A stretch of DNA of 64,000 nt. It comes from Nymphaea colorata. Its lineage: Eukaryota; Streptophyta; Magnoliopsida; Nymphaeales; Nymphaeaceae. Every line of letters starts with the position of its first letter. Position 1 is the stretch's first letter. Under the pieces are notes generated by a model. That model saw nothing but the letters and a program-made list of their open reading frames with translations, ran no database searches and was not told the DNA's origin. This document shows, piece after piece, positions 37,430 to 49,007 of the stretch. The DNA lies in contig NC_045150.1 in the NCBI RefSeq assembly GCF_008831285.2, positions 1,748,001-1,812,000 on the forward strand, given 5' to 3'. The position numbers and the translations under genes are program-made.

Positions 37430-37850
37430 CGGTCAGGACAACCTCTCCCACCCCCGACCTCGAGTGTGTCTCCTTCGCCTCCGCCTCCGCCTCCGCCTCC
37501 ATCCTCGTTGTCTTTCTCTCCTTCTCATCCTTCTCCGCCCCGACCGAGCTGCCTTTCTCCTCCATCTCTGCCCCCATTTTTGCCCTCCTTCTCTACCCCG
37601 AGCTGCCTTTCTCCTCCATCTCTGCCCCCGTTTTTGCCATCGATACCCTAGTCCTTGCTGTTTCTCTCATTTTCCTCCGTTCCCCAAGCTGCCCTAGCCC
37701 TTTTTGTTTCTCTCCTTCTCCTCCTTCTCCATCTCCTCCGCCCCCCCCAGCTGCCCTAGCCCAAGCTGGACTACAGACTCCACAGCCATTCGGAGAAGGT
37801 GGTGAGCCTCATTCCTCGACTCTCTTGATGTAGCTCCGGTAAGTTCCTGC
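37430..37850 (+). other. CT/CCTCCG-rich block ending in a consensus splice donor; possible orphan 5' leader
   Basis: The block is rich in CTCCTCC and CCGCCT, contains a two-copy repeat (GAGCTGCCTTTCTCCTCC at about 37548 and 37598), and ends at a strong donor CCG|GTAAGT near 37839. This is the usual look of a plant 5'-UTR first exon with a leader intron. No coding exon follows before the copia element at 38341, so the gene may have been cut off or lies in another arrangement. Proline-rich open frames here follow from composition. Confidence 0.3.
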
Positions 37851-38340
37851 CTCTCTCTCTCTCCCCCTTTGTCTCTGTCTCTGGGTTTCACTGAAGAGGT
37901 TGGTAATTTGGCCTTTGGGGCTTCTGGTGTTGTCCTGTAAATTGGAGATGAAGGCTTCAGTTCGTTTTGGTTGTGTGTATGTATGCGTCCTTTTAAACTT
38001 TAAGCAGAAGATTCATGAAGGGTCGGATGAATTGCTTGGTTTTTTGTGAGTGCGTCGATAAAAGGCCCTTCTGCAGGCTGATCGTGGTGCTCAAAGTTCA
38101 CAAATGGCCCTGTTCTTATGTGTATTGGAAACTAGGAGGTTACTTTTGTTTTATTCATTGGAACGCCTAGAGAGGAAATTTTGGCAAACAAAATTTTCCA
38201 TCCAAGAAATTGATGAATTTTATTTGTCAAATTTTTCAGCACTAAAAATGATAAGACAGGTTACAGTTAACAATTTTATAAAGAAAATTAAAAATTAACA
38301 GAGATAAACTTCAACCATTTCAAGTTTAATTTGAACGAAG

Positions 38341-38657
38341 TGCTGATTTTTCTTCGAGTGATTTCAATCCTGTAGAAACACGCAATGGAGGAAAAAAACG
38401 AAGACAAAACACAAGATATACGTGGAAAACCTCAAGAAGAGGTGAAAAATCACGGAGAAGCTCTAACCTAGGGGCAAAACCGCAACCCTAGGAGAGAGAA
38501 AATTATTTCCACTTAATCAACTAATTTACAATAAGTGGAGATTATAAGAGAGAGAGGTAGAGAGCTCTGCCTAGGGTACCGAGCCAGCCTCGGTATCCGC
38601 ACCCATGGGACCGGGTCCATACCCGGACCCGGTTCCCTATTACAAGATATTCTAACA
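38341..38657 (-). repeat. 3' LTR of the copia element
   Basis: On the minus strand it begins TGTTAGAATATC directly after the polypurine tract. It contains CCGGGTCCGGGTATGGACCC. The end near 38341 (TGCTGA on the plus strand) is only a guess, because there is no second LTR to compare. Confidence 0.6.
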
Positions 38658-40553
38658 CTCCCCCTCAAGCTTGGCATACTTGTCGAACATGCCAAGCTTG
38701 CTAACATTCTTCTCAAATTGAGATGTACATAAGGCTTTAGTCAAAACTCAAAACATCTGCAACTTGATCTTCAGACTTCATATAAGGCAGGATTAATTCC
38801 TTTGAATCTATGCGTTTCCATATGAAATAGCGATCTATCTCCACATGTTTGGTTATGTCATGAAGGACCGGATTATTAGCTAAGTTAATCGCAGACTTGT
38901 TGTCACAATACATCTTCATCTTCTCTTTCATTTCAACCCCAATATCTGCTAGAAGAATCTTTAGCCATAACATTTCTGTAACCCCCATAGCAACTGCCCT
39001 GTATTCAGCCTCAGCACTGGATCTAAAACAGACTTCCTGCCTTTTACTCCTCCATACCACCAGGTTACCCCCCAGAAAGATACAGTACCTTGTGGTAGAC
39101 CTTCTAGTATCTGTGCACCCTGCCCAATCGGCGTCAGAGTATCCTTCAATATTCAGTTGGTCTTGCTGAGTATACAGTAATCCTTTCCCTGGGTCATTCT
39201 TTAGGTACCCCAACACTCTTTCTGCACTCTTCCAGTGACAAACAGTAGGAGCATGCATAAACTGACTCAACACATTTAAGCATAAGTAATATCAGGGCGA
39301 GTAAGAGAAAGATAAATAAGCTTACCAACCAGCCTCTGATATCGTCTTTTTCCTTCCTCGTCTAGGATGTTACCAGTTTTGATACTTATCTTTGTACCAG
39401 ACTTCATTGGAGTTAGAAAGGGCCTGCATCCCAGTTTACCTGTCTCCTTTAGAAGATCCAGAGTGTACTTCCTTTGGCTCATAACAAGTCCTGTCTCTGA
39501 TCGAACAATCTCTATTCCCAGAAAGTACCTTAATTTTCCCAGCTCTTTAAGATCAAATTCAGCAGCTAATCTCTCCTTCATCTTCCTTTTCTCTTCTTCG
39601 TCGTCACCTGTGACAATCATATCATCAACATATACAAGAAGAAGGCTCACCAGACCATTTCTCTGCTTAATGAATAGGGTGTGATCTCCGTTTCCCTGTT
39701 TGTATCCATTAGTCTTCATTACTACCCTCAGTCTTTCAAACCATGCTCTAGAAGATTGCTTCAGTCCATACAAGGCTTTCTTGAGATGACAACATTTTTC
39801 GCTTTGGACATACCCAGTAGGCATGCTCATATAGACCTCTTCCTCTAGATGGCAGTTCAGGAATGCATTCTTGACATCAAGCTGGTCTATGCTCCATTTC
39901 TTTTGCACTGCTAGTGCTAAGATGACTCTCACTATCTTCAGTTTAGCAACAAGAGCAAATGTTTCAAGATAATCAATTTTATATTTTTGGCTGAACCCCT
40001 TTGCCACTAGGCGAGCCTTATATCGTTCCACAGTACCATCAGGTTTGTACTTCACATTAAACACCCACTTGGAACCAACTAAGTGAGTCCCCTTGGAAAT
40101 ATCAACCACTTCCCAAGTGTTGTTCTTTGCCAAGACATCCATCTCATCTGTCATGGCATGTAGCCATTTAGGATCCTCTTTAGCAACTTCCACACACCTG
40201 GGAATCACAGACATAGACAAGGAAGTAATAAAGCATTTGTAATCCTTGCTGAGTTTCACATATGAAACAAATCTCTGAATGGGGTGAGAAGTACATGACC
40301 TGGTTCCCTTGCGCAAGGCTATGGGAAGATCTTCATTTAGTGGACTTGGTTCATTCGGGAAACTCACAGGATTGGGATTGGTTACATCAACATCTTCAAG
40401 CACATCTTTCTTCTTCCTGGTGTACACCTGGCCAAACAAATGACCACGGGCAGTGGGCTGTTCATCCCCAGGGCCCCCTTCCACATGACTGTCTCTATCA
40501 TCTCTGACTGTGTCTGCCACACTGTGACTAACCTTGTAGTCCAAGAAATCCAT
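38658..40553 (-). pseudogene. Copia reverse transcriptase and RNase H
   Basis: 40553-39276 (minus) encodes the reverse transcriptase: WLHAMTDEMDVLAKNNTWEV, KARLVAKGFSQ, LDVKNAFLNCHLEEEVYM, the active site LLVYVDDMIVTG, and GKLIYLSLTRPDITYA. A 1-nt frameshift at about 39274 leads into RNase H (39273-38737): YSDADWAGCTDTRRSTT, FRSSAEAEYRA, EIDRYFIWKRI. Another 1-nt shift at about 38737 separates the last residues (CTSQFEKNVSKLGM), so the enzyme cannot be read through. Catalytic motifs themselves are intact. Confidence 0.92.
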
Positions 40554-40560
40554 AAACTGA

Positions 40561-41940
40561 ATCAGCTAATTTGAAGAATACTTTTCCACACTGTTTCCTA
40601 TACACTCCCCCTAAAGAGGATTCACAGGAAAGTACGCCTCATGTTCATGAAAGGTAACATCCTGGGAGACATAAATTTTGGAGGTGGTAGGATCAATACA
40701 TTTGTATCCCTTCTGAGTTGAGGAATACCCCAAGAAAACAGCTTTGATAGACCGAGGGTCAAGCTTCTTGAGGGTTGGACGTGGTCATGGACAAGACAAA
40801 CATACCCAAACACCCGAGGAGTTAGAGGCCAAGGGTTACATGAGCACAGAATAAGGGGAACGACCATTCAACACACGAGTAGGCATACGATTAATTAGGT
40901 GAGCACTAGTGAGAAGAGCATCACCCCAGCTTAGGAACGTGTCTATGAAACATAATAGCCTGGGTGACATCTAATAAATGGCGATTTTTCTGTTCAGCCA
41001 TGCCATTTTGGGGAGGTGTGTAACTACAAGACGTCTCATGAACAATACCCTTGCTCCTCAAGAAGTCATCTAGAGATTGGGAGACATACTCTCGAGCATT
41101 ATCAGTGCGGAAAGCTTGAACAGATGTCTGAAATTGAGTCTCAACAAATGCAACAAAATTTTTGACAATGACGAGAACTTCACTACGTTCTTTCAACAGG
41201 TACACGAACGTACAACAGGAGTAGTCATCAATAAGAGTCATAAAGTAATGAAAACCACGACAAGTGGGTACTCCCGAAGGACCCCAAACATCAGAGTGAA
41301 CCAAAGCAAACGGACGGGTGGTTTTATTAAAAGAAATAGGGTACGAAGCCCTAACATGTTTAGCCAACTGACACACTTCACAGGTGAAGGAGCCCATGGA
41401 AACAGAAGTAAAAAACCTAGGAAACAACTTCTTAATCAACTGGAATGGAAGATGTCCAAGCCGCTCGTGCCATCGCATGATAGTAGATTTGTCATCCACA
41501 CCTGACAACTGTCCACTAGTGGCTGAAATGAGAGCAGAAGCAACCTGCACGGGCAGTCTGTAAAGTCCATCAATAACCGAACCAATCCCAATCTTCTTCC
41601 CCGTCACCAAGTCCTGCAGGAAACAACGATCAACAGAGAAGATTAGATTGCAATTGAGTTCTTTGGTAATACTGCTGACAGATAACAGGTTTACAGGAAT
41701 ATTGGGAACATGAAGAGCATTACGAAAACAGTATTTATTCAACAAGGACAAACTCCCTTTTCCAGCCACAGAAATAGAAGACCCATCAGCCATAGACACG
41801 CGTTGCTGCCCGGAAGACAATTTGTATTCTTGAAACATCTTAGGGTCCCCAGTCATATGATGCGTAGCTCCACTGTCAACAATCCAATCACCAAGAAAGG
41901 AATTACCTTGATCGCTAGTGGCAACAAGAGCTTAGGCTAA
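40561..41940 (-). pseudogene. Copia protease (end) and integrase
   Basis: Minus strand: the protease motif DSGATHHMTGD lies at about 41850-41885, followed by a GAG-pre-integrase module (MRWHERLGHLPFQL, CEVCQLAKH) and the integrase core (HSDVWGPS, LIDDYSCCTFVYLL, FRTDNAREY, YTPPQNGMAEQKNRHLL). An in-frame TAA follows RAKLA just upstream of the protease. The integrase frame breaks at about 40921 after HRHVPKLG, and the rest continues in other frames. Core acidic residues of integrase (D, D, and the E of MAEQKN) appear present. Confidence 0.9.
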
Positions 41941-42946
41941 CTTAGCTCTCTCAGACGTGGATGCTTCCTCTGGAGTAGTAGAGGCCATAGATAGCCTACT
42001 GATGTAAGCTTGCAATTCCTTGATTTGATCAGAGGAGAGCTTTGATTTTTCAACACTCGAGGAGCTATCCTGACTAGAAGCAGGCACAAGAGGACCCCGC
42101 CGACTAGAAGGAGGACGACCATGGGTAAGCCGCTTTTCAGGGTGAATATCCCAACAAAAATCAACGCCCCAACTTGTTACAATGACTACAACGTCGAACA
42201 TGACGCTGTCCAGTCCCTGAAGTACGGCTAACAAAGGCTGAGGGGGAACTCCCATGACTGGAGTCAATATGCATCACCTGACGTCGTTGTTCCTCAGATT
42301 CCACCCGAGCATACACTTCCTCAATCCCAGGGATCTCATCACAGTTGAGAATTTGACTCCTAATGGATTCAAATTCATCACGCAGACCTCCAAGAAAAAT
42401 AAAGGTCCGGTCCATCCATTCTTTTTCCCAGTACAAGGCATGATCAGAACCACAATTCCAGTCATCATTCACATGATAGTCCAGTTCCTCCCATTTAGTT
42501 TTCAGGGCTGCATAGAAGGATGCCACAGACAAGTCACCCTGTTTAAGGGAGTAGATGCTACGTTTAATCTGGTACGTACGCAGGACTCTTTTCTTACGGC
42601 CATACATCCTCGCAAGCACAGTCCACATATCATAGGCGGTCGACTTTCGCAAAATAAGTGGCTGAATATCAGCAGAAACAGAGCTAATGATCCACACCTT
42701 AACTTGACTATCTTCCAATGCCTAAGTCGCCCAATGAGGATCTGTTTTACTGGGCGCAGGTTTCTCTCCCGTGATATAAGAAAGACGACCGCGACTAGTT
42801 ATCCCTATTTCAAGTGTAGCAGACCAAGAGAGATAGTTGTCTTTATTCAGCCGAATGGAGGTGACTTGAACCGGCAAGTGCTCGCTCTTAGTATTGTTGT
42901 TTGTGTCAAAGGCAACATCGATCTTGAGAGTCATGTCTTCTGCCAT
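41941..42946 (-). pseudogene. Copia gag
   Basis: It starts at the minus-strand ATG at 42946 (MAEDMTLKIDVAFD), then LNKDNYLSWSATLE. A TAG replaces the expected TGG in WAT(W)ALED near 42721. The next frame holds the conserved UBN2-like gag block (SVSADIQPLILRKSTAYDMW, FIFLGGLRDEFESIRSQIL) and a partial zinc knuckle CSHCNKLG that ends in a frame break at 42161. The tail (KELQAYISRLSM) is in a third frame. Two breaks make it non-functional as it stands. Confidence 0.9.
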
Positions 42947-43137
42947 CAGGAACACCAAAGAGAGACAAAGAACCAGCACCAGGAAACACGACCAGGGTTG
43001 TGGCCCAAGAACCACGACGATGGCACAGGAGGCAACGGTGCCAACGGCGGCAGCGCTAAGAAGATGACGGCGGCAGTGGCGGCGCTAAGAAGACGACGGC
43101 GGCGACGGTGCTAAGAAGAACCGTAATTGGCAAGGAT

Positions 43138-43604
43138 TCTTAGGAGCTGTTTGGTAACAGTTATTACCGTTCTGTGATCAATTTGAAGGATAATCAATTT
43201 GTCCCTCAAAAAAAAAAGAAAAAAATAAACAAAAAACAAAAAACAAAAACAAAATGGAGAACGCTTGTAAGCAAGCCAACAAGAATCATCACTTATTTTT
43301 AACAGTCTTCATTGACTACGATATTAGCTTGTCGAGCCAATTCTTGGAGATGAGAAGTTTGTGAGGCGCTTGAGTAACTTCAAGCCAAGGTTCAACATGA
43401 TAGCTGTTACTGTGTGTTTCAAATGCCATCACACAAGTTAAGAGGAGATATTTTCTTGCTGAATGTGACAGGCAGCCTCCTGCTATTGGACAAATACAAA
43501 TATAAAACGACAATTCAGTTGGTACAGATGGCAAAGGGGCCAAAAAACATGATCGTTATGCTCTGAAAATCATCATTTCTTCCGATAACACACTGTCCTC
43601 TTCT
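43138..43604. other. Junction between copia 5' end and transporter fragment
   Basis: Includes an A-rich tract at 43206-43256 and the motif GGAGCTGTTTGGTAACAG at 43141, which resembles a transposon terminus, though no matching end was found. No gene recognised. Confidence 0.35.
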
Positions 43605-43857
43605 TGTGATGGTTGCTGCTCTCCTGTGTTTTATGTGGTCCATGCTGACAGCATTAGGGCTATCAAATTTACGTTATAGTGAGGCAGGAAGCTCTAGAAA
43701 TGTGATCACAGTTGGGCTTTCCTTGTTCCTCTCTTTGTCAATACCAGCCTACTTCCAGCAATATGGAACCATACCAAATGCTAATGGTTCTGTACCAAGT
43801 TATTTTCAGCTATACATTGTTGCATCTCATGGGCCCATCCAAACAAAGAATGATGGT
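43605..43857 (+). pseudogene. Nucleobase-ascorbate transporter (NAT11/12-like) exon fragment
   Basis: The plus strand reads VMVAALLCFMWSMLTALGLS, then LRYSEAGSSRN, GLSLFLSLSIPAYFQQYG, and SYFQLYIVASHGP, which is the C-terminal transmembrane region of plant NAT12-type permeases almost without change. It ends at a plausible donor after KNDG. There is no acceptor at the left side, and upstream transporter exons are absent. A weak echo of the next exon (LLNTRSLYILLVLVIL, then SRGV) lies at about 44275-44420 with stops. A complete permease has over 500 residues, so this is a partial copy. Confidence 0.82.
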
Positions 43858-44930
43858 GTATATTTCCTTTGGTTTTGTTTGTTTATTTTTCTTGTTTTCA
43901 TCTTACTCTGTTAGTAATAGAAAGCGGTTTCTGAATTTCCTATTTGTTATTGGTTTTAGCATCTATTCATATATGGAACTATTAACCAAGTATCATGCAC
44001 ACAATTCCTTTTCTTGTTTAAGAACGTAGACAACCTTATGGTCTGTACAGCATGCTTACACAATAATGCACTAATGCAGCTCCAAATGACTTCACTCTTA
44101 GGCATGCATAGTATGAATCAATGTACTCATATAGAAACTGAGCTGCTAGGTGAAATGGTCACAGTCCATAATTTAAAAAAAAAAAATTATGAATTGATTT
44201 TTTGTGTTTAATTTTCTGGAGTTCTCTGTTGGATTGTTGGTTCTAACTTTTGGTGTATTTATTTTTCTGTAAGGTTCTTTGTTAAACACCAGATCTCTTT
44301 ACATTCTGCTGGTATTAGTGATTCTCTGATGTTCCTAGTAGGTGGGCGACTGAGACTGATTTTCTTTTCTTTGTCTTGCAAAGTCGAGAGGAGTTGGAGT
44401 TTTATGGAGGCAGGTGATTGAACAAAAAAAGAAAGGAATTGGTGGGTGTATTATACATGTACAAGTGTGAGGTCTCCACAATGAAACGGAAGAGCCAGAT
44501 GGAAAAGTCACTGTAATTTTAAGAGATTTTTTGACTTTTTTCTTGAAATTGCACAGGCATTATGTGAAGGCTAACAATTCATGAGCGGTTTTTGTTTAGA
44601 GTTTTGTAAATGTATGTGAGTTTCCCATATGAAAATATGTTGTTGGGAGGTTTCTTTTGTGAGCATCTATTAAAATTTCACTGTCCTTGTCCATTTTTTG
44701 AAGTTGGAAGTAACTCACATGTGAGCTAGCGTTATGTGATGTCCACTATATGATATAACATGTTTGAAAAATAAGATATCATATAGCAGACAGAACAAAT
44801 ATAATAGCCAAAATTGATTAGAAAAGATACAAACACCAGATAGAACATGCAGTTCAAACAAAACATAAACAAACACCACACAGGACAGACAGAACTAACC
44901 ATGGAAGACACAAACATTGGACAGAACGGG
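43858..44930. other. Decayed continuation of the transporter fragment and spacer
   Basis: It contains the possible next NAT exon noted above at about 44275-44420. Otherwise AT-rich sequence with no clear features. Confidence 0.35.
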
Positions 44931-44934
44931 TGGA

Positions 44935-45375
44935 TCGGATAAGACAGAAACAAACGTCAGACAGAACAGACAAAATAGACACACACGAAACAAACGCTGG
45001 ACAAGAAACGCTGGACAAGAAACGTTGGACAAGAAGAACACAATGTTATGTTCTTAAAATCATCAAATGGTGGACAAGAAACATCATTGTCCATGAGGAC
45101 ATGGCATTAGTATAATGGACAGGACGTCCTGTCTGTCCTGTTCCAATGGACAACAATCAAGCGACCTCTTAGAGGTCGTTTGATTGCTGTCCATTGGGAC
45201 ATGACAAACAAGACGTCTTGTTCATTACACTACTGTCCTGTTCTCATAGACAATAGTGTTCTTTGTCCACCGTTTGATGATTTTAAGAACGAAACATTAT
45301 GTTCATCTTGTCCAGTGTTTGTTTCGCATATGTCCGTTTTGTCTGTCCTGTCTGACATTTGTTTTAACAAAGATT
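44935..45375. repeat. Large imperfect inverted repeat (hairpin) centred at 45170
   Basis: GACCTCT-T-AGAGGTC forms the centre. Moving outward, left and right arms match as inverted copies: CGCTTGATTG/CGTTTGATTG, TTGATGATTTTAAGAAC-type blocks, and TTTTGTCTGT(T/C)CTGTCTGAC. Arms are roughly 200-240 bp with substitutions and small indels. Head-to-head transposon ends or a foldback element would give this. If transcribed it could form a long hairpin. Confidence 0.8.
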
Positions 45376-46850
45376 TTCTCATGAACCTCTTTGGGTTTAA
45401 GAGGGATGTCAATGGTTCCGATGCATTATGACATTATATTCAAACCCGAATTCAAGTAAACAAATTTGATAATATATATCCAATTACGACCAAACAATCA
45501 TTATATTCACTCCACAAATTTTATAATCATTATAAAAAACGAAATTTCGTCTATGATATGTGATTGGGACACATAGAGACAAGAGTAGCAACATTACAAT
45601 TTCCTTCTTTTTTTTCTTCTTGCCCTTTTGTTCTTCAATAAAGTGCTGAAGAAAAGGCTCCGCCTTCATGATGACAAATGGTAAGCAACCAAGGCTGTCT
45701 ATTTCCTCTCTCGCTCATTCTCTTGTTCTTGGGGATTGCGTATAGGCCATAGGTTACACTTTCTTTTATAGCAGCTACGATCACAGACTCACACAGTACT
45801 TGAAATGTAGAGATTCGTCAAACTCAGATGAATTGTGTGACCAAGAGCTGTTGTTGATCTTCCCTTCAAAATTAGCAAGAACACATGATTCCTTGACGCC
45901 AAATTCTGGGGGGAAAGGACGCCGGCGACATTCATTCTAAAACATGAAGCTGCTAATCTCGTCAGAAGCCTGACAGAGGACGCACCGTTTGCACGTCTGA
46001 TCACCATAAATAAAAATTTGTAAAGCAAAATTATATGCCTTATGACATGTCTGATCAGTTCTAAAGAAACATGCTTCAGTTCATGTGCGTAGAGAAAAAC
46101 TCAACTTCACATATGCAAAATTCCAGCAAAAAAACATATAAATTCAAAAAATTCAAGTTGGCATATGACAATTCTAGCCAAACATAGATAAACCACAAAA
46201 ATGCAAGCATATACATGAAAATTAAGCAAAAAACAGGTAAACTTACATAATGCAATTCTAGGCAAAAGAGGCAAACTCAAATTTACATATGGTGACTTGA
46301 TTCTAGACCAATTAGAACAAAATCTCAAATTTATAGATCTAGAGGTAGAAGTTGGCGAGTACTCACTTGTGCTTGATGCGATTAAGCTACTTGAGTCTTC
46401 AGCCATCAAGAATCTGCAACCAGATGATAAGTGGTGTGCTTTAGTGCCCTTTCACCTCCCATGTTCTCATTCTTTCTCATTTTTTTCTGCATTTTCATTT
46501 TTTCTATTCTCTCTAAACTAAATTCATGTGCACCTTTAGATTCATCGATTCTAATGAAGAGAAAATATCTGAAAATCAGTTTCAGAATAACATGAATAAC
46601 AGAAGATCCCATTCATTCATTTGTTTGGCATGCGAGCTTGTTCTAGGCATAAAACAGAAACCCCACAATGTTCATGGAGTACTAATAGGGTAGAGTGTAC
46701 CATCAGTATGTTTGATGATGAAATACACATAATATGTACAAATCGTCAGTCTAAAAAAAGATCAGTTTGTTTTCTAATCTACTCCTACTTACAGTTTTGC
46801 ACCATTGAGTAGAAGATATCATGTTGATTAGTTCAAGCTACAGTATAGGC

Positions 46851-47062
46851 CTGTGAGGTAGATGCTTTGGTTACATGCAAGCATGTCTAGATAGAAAAAA
46901 AGAACATCCTCAAAACCAGTTCCTTTCGGCAAAGAATCATTCAAGAGGTGAGCACCCTGTGAGGTAGATGCTTTGGTTACATGCAAGCATGTCTAGATAG
47001 AAAAAAAGAACGTCCTCAAAACCAGTTCCTTTCAGCAAAGAATCATTCAAGAGGTGAGCACC
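46851..47062. repeat. 106-bp tandem duplication, two copies
   Basis: 46851-46956 and 46957-47062 are nearly identical, differing at two visible positions (AACATCC/AACGTCC and TTTCGGC/TTTCAGC). The high identity points to a recent event. Confidence 0.95.
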
Positions 47063-47125
47063 AAGTTTTTATTCAGAAGGAGAAGAAAAGCTTCAAGACC
47101 AAATGGCCAGAACTACATAGCCATT

Positions 47126-47416
47126 AGCCATGATAGAACAGTTTAACACAAAAGGGCCCATGAAGTTACCTGTCCTCCCAAGAAAAACCCAGTGAGCATC
47201 TATTGCATTGGGATCATGCTGACAACAAAAAAATGATATGCCTTGGCTGTGATGATCCACAAGATTCCAAGCTGCACCAATAACAAGAAGCCTATCACCT
47301 AGAGATTTGAAAACAATGCCACATCCTCTGCTATGATTCGCTTCCACAGGGACTACACCTAGGTCCTTCCATGAGTTGCTCTGCTTCAAGTAAACTTTCA
47401 GTTCGTTTGTGGTTGT
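47126..47416 (-). pseudogene. F-box/kelch-repeat protein (SKIP11-like) C-terminal fragment
   Basis: The minus strand encodes NELKVYLKQSNSWKDLG, then GIVFKSLGDRLLVIGA, a CCQHDPNA block and FVLNCSIMA, matching the end of plant SKIP11-type F-box/kelch proteins (substrate receptors of SCF ubiquitin ligases). The usual stop after the final MA-like residues is missing and the frame runs on with unrelated residues to 47093. The F-box and most kelch repeats are absent. It lies inside the possible TIR element and is best read as a captured fragment. Confidence 0.8.
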
Positions 47417-47819
47417 TAGGGAACATATAACAAAATTGAACGGGTGCTTTTACCGACAGATGTGCAAGGGGATCAAAACTGAACCAACCAAAAAGAAAGA
47501 AAAAAATCAATTCAATCAGTAAATTTCTTAGAAATCAAGAACTAGCAGCAGATTCACGCAAGAATACATTCAGTGAATCCAAGATTATCCATGACCAATA
47601 AGCTAAAAGTTAGAAAGGAAGACAACAAAAACGACAAAAATCGTCAAGAATATCTGGAAAGTTGAATCAGAAATGGGGGAAGGGTGCAACAGATGAATCG
47701 ATAGAGGCACAACAGGAAGAGACGGAAAGTGGCAATTTTTTTGCAGGAAACACGGGAAGGAAATGAGAGTAGTACTCAATGATGAAAGGCAGGACACGGC
47801 TGACAATGGAGATGGTGAT

Positions 47820-48060
47820 TCCAGGTTGTCGTGACTAAGAAGTCAGCGATGAACGGCCACTACGACGGCACAGACCGCGACAGTGAGGACGATCTGCACG
47901 GTGAGGATGCAATAGATCTTCAGGATGAGAAAGAGAAAGGGCGAGGGCAGCTCGGGGGTGGAGACGGAGGAGAAGGAGCAGCTCGGGCGGAGGCGAAGGA
48001 GAAGGAGAGAAGAAAAGAAAGAGAGGGCGAGGCAAGATCGGGGTCGGGGGAGAGTCTGCA
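47820..48060 (+). other. GA/GAG-rich block inside the possible TIR element
   Basis: Purine-rich sequence with GAGAAGGAG-like units. It gives overlapping long frames on both strands (Glu/Arg/Lys-rich on plus, Ser/Leu/Pro-rich on minus), so coding is unlikely. It may be a captured 5' leader. Confidence 0.35.
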
Positions 48061-49007
48061 TTCTCGATACGCTGTTCCCTGGTTTACCACGGAACACATT
48101 GGAATGCCTCACCCATTTATACCCCTTGTTCTCCGTTCGTCGTGTCCTAAGCGTTCTCTGTCTGACGTTTGCATCCATTTTACCAAAACATAACGGTGTC
48201 TGTTCTGTTCCAGGGTGTTCCAACGCAATCAAACGACCTCTAAGTGTATATGTATCATCCACCCCTCCCTCCTCTCTTACCCTTCCTTGTCGTTAGTGGC
48301 ACTACAACAGAACTGGGAAACCCCACACTGTTCCTCCTATGGCATTGGTGGCAGACATAGAGGACCTTGCTCCGAATGCTAAATGAAGAAAACTAGTAGT
48401 GCTGGCATCTCCAAGTGTTGGTCTGTTCATGTTTAAGTTGCCAATTTCCAATGGTATGCTAGTCATCAGAGCTTCCAAAAGAAGATTTGTGAGTCATTAA
48501 GTTGGCATTGTCATGTTTTTTCCTATATTCGATGGGCTTTGGGTGCATTAGGATGCACTAATTTGATTATCAACGTCAGAAGTATGCATTGGCGCTACAC
48601 TTTGATCGATCGACAGTGGACCTGCATTGATGCTAAGGATTTAGTGCCATGTAGAAGCAGTTAATGCTAAGGACATGCAGCTGATGGCCTTTCACTTCTC
48701 CTGGCTAGGCAAGCAGATCACAACCAAAGTCAGACTTGCTCTCTCCCATTCTCTCCCTCTTTTCCTCACTCGCTGATGCTTCATTTGTTCATGTGATGGC
48801 TTGGGTGACATGGGAGAAGTATGCATGGAGGCCACATCGGATAACTATGTGTAGATGTTCTCCAATTTCAGGATCGCCGTCATAGCCACAATTTATTACA
48901 ATGGCCATGACTACATGAATCTCACTACTCGCACACTGTAGACTTGGCTATGTGTTCTTTTTGCCGACCTGATCGATCCTCAGGCGTGCACTTCATTGTT
49001 CCATGTC

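Larger units (their letters stand above)
38341..43015 (-). mobile_element. Ty1/copia retrotransposon, nearly full coding length, no visible 5' LTR
   Basis: On the minus strand the order is gag, protease, integrase, reverse transcriptase, RNase H, then polypurine tract GAGGGGGAG and a 3' LTR starting TGTTAGAATATC at 38657. The order PR-IN-RT-RH identifies Ty1/copia. Coding similarity is continuous with only a handful of stops and frameshifts, so this copy is younger than the Ty3 element. Upstream of the gag ATG at 42946 I see neither a primer site nor a second LTR, so the 5' end seems truncated or replaced. Confidence 0.9.
45171..48240. mobile_element. Possible non-autonomous TIR element containing an F-box/kelch fragment
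   Basis: The left end starts AGAGGTCGTTTGATTGC at 45171. The right end at about 48224-48240 is the inverted form (GCAATCAAACGACCTCT). Bases next to these ends are TTA on the left and TAA on the right, reminiscent of PIF/Harbinger insertions but not a true direct repeat. The interior has no transposase and carries a SKIP11-like fragment and a 106-bp duplication. Boundaries are credible; the class is uncertain. Confidence 0.45.

Noticed and set aside
42254..43114. 286-aa plus-strand open frame
   Set aside because: Antisense to copia gag, which reads clearly on the minus strand.
47831..48193. 120-aa charged plus-strand frame
   Set aside because: GA-rich block with long frames on both strands; no recognisable domain.
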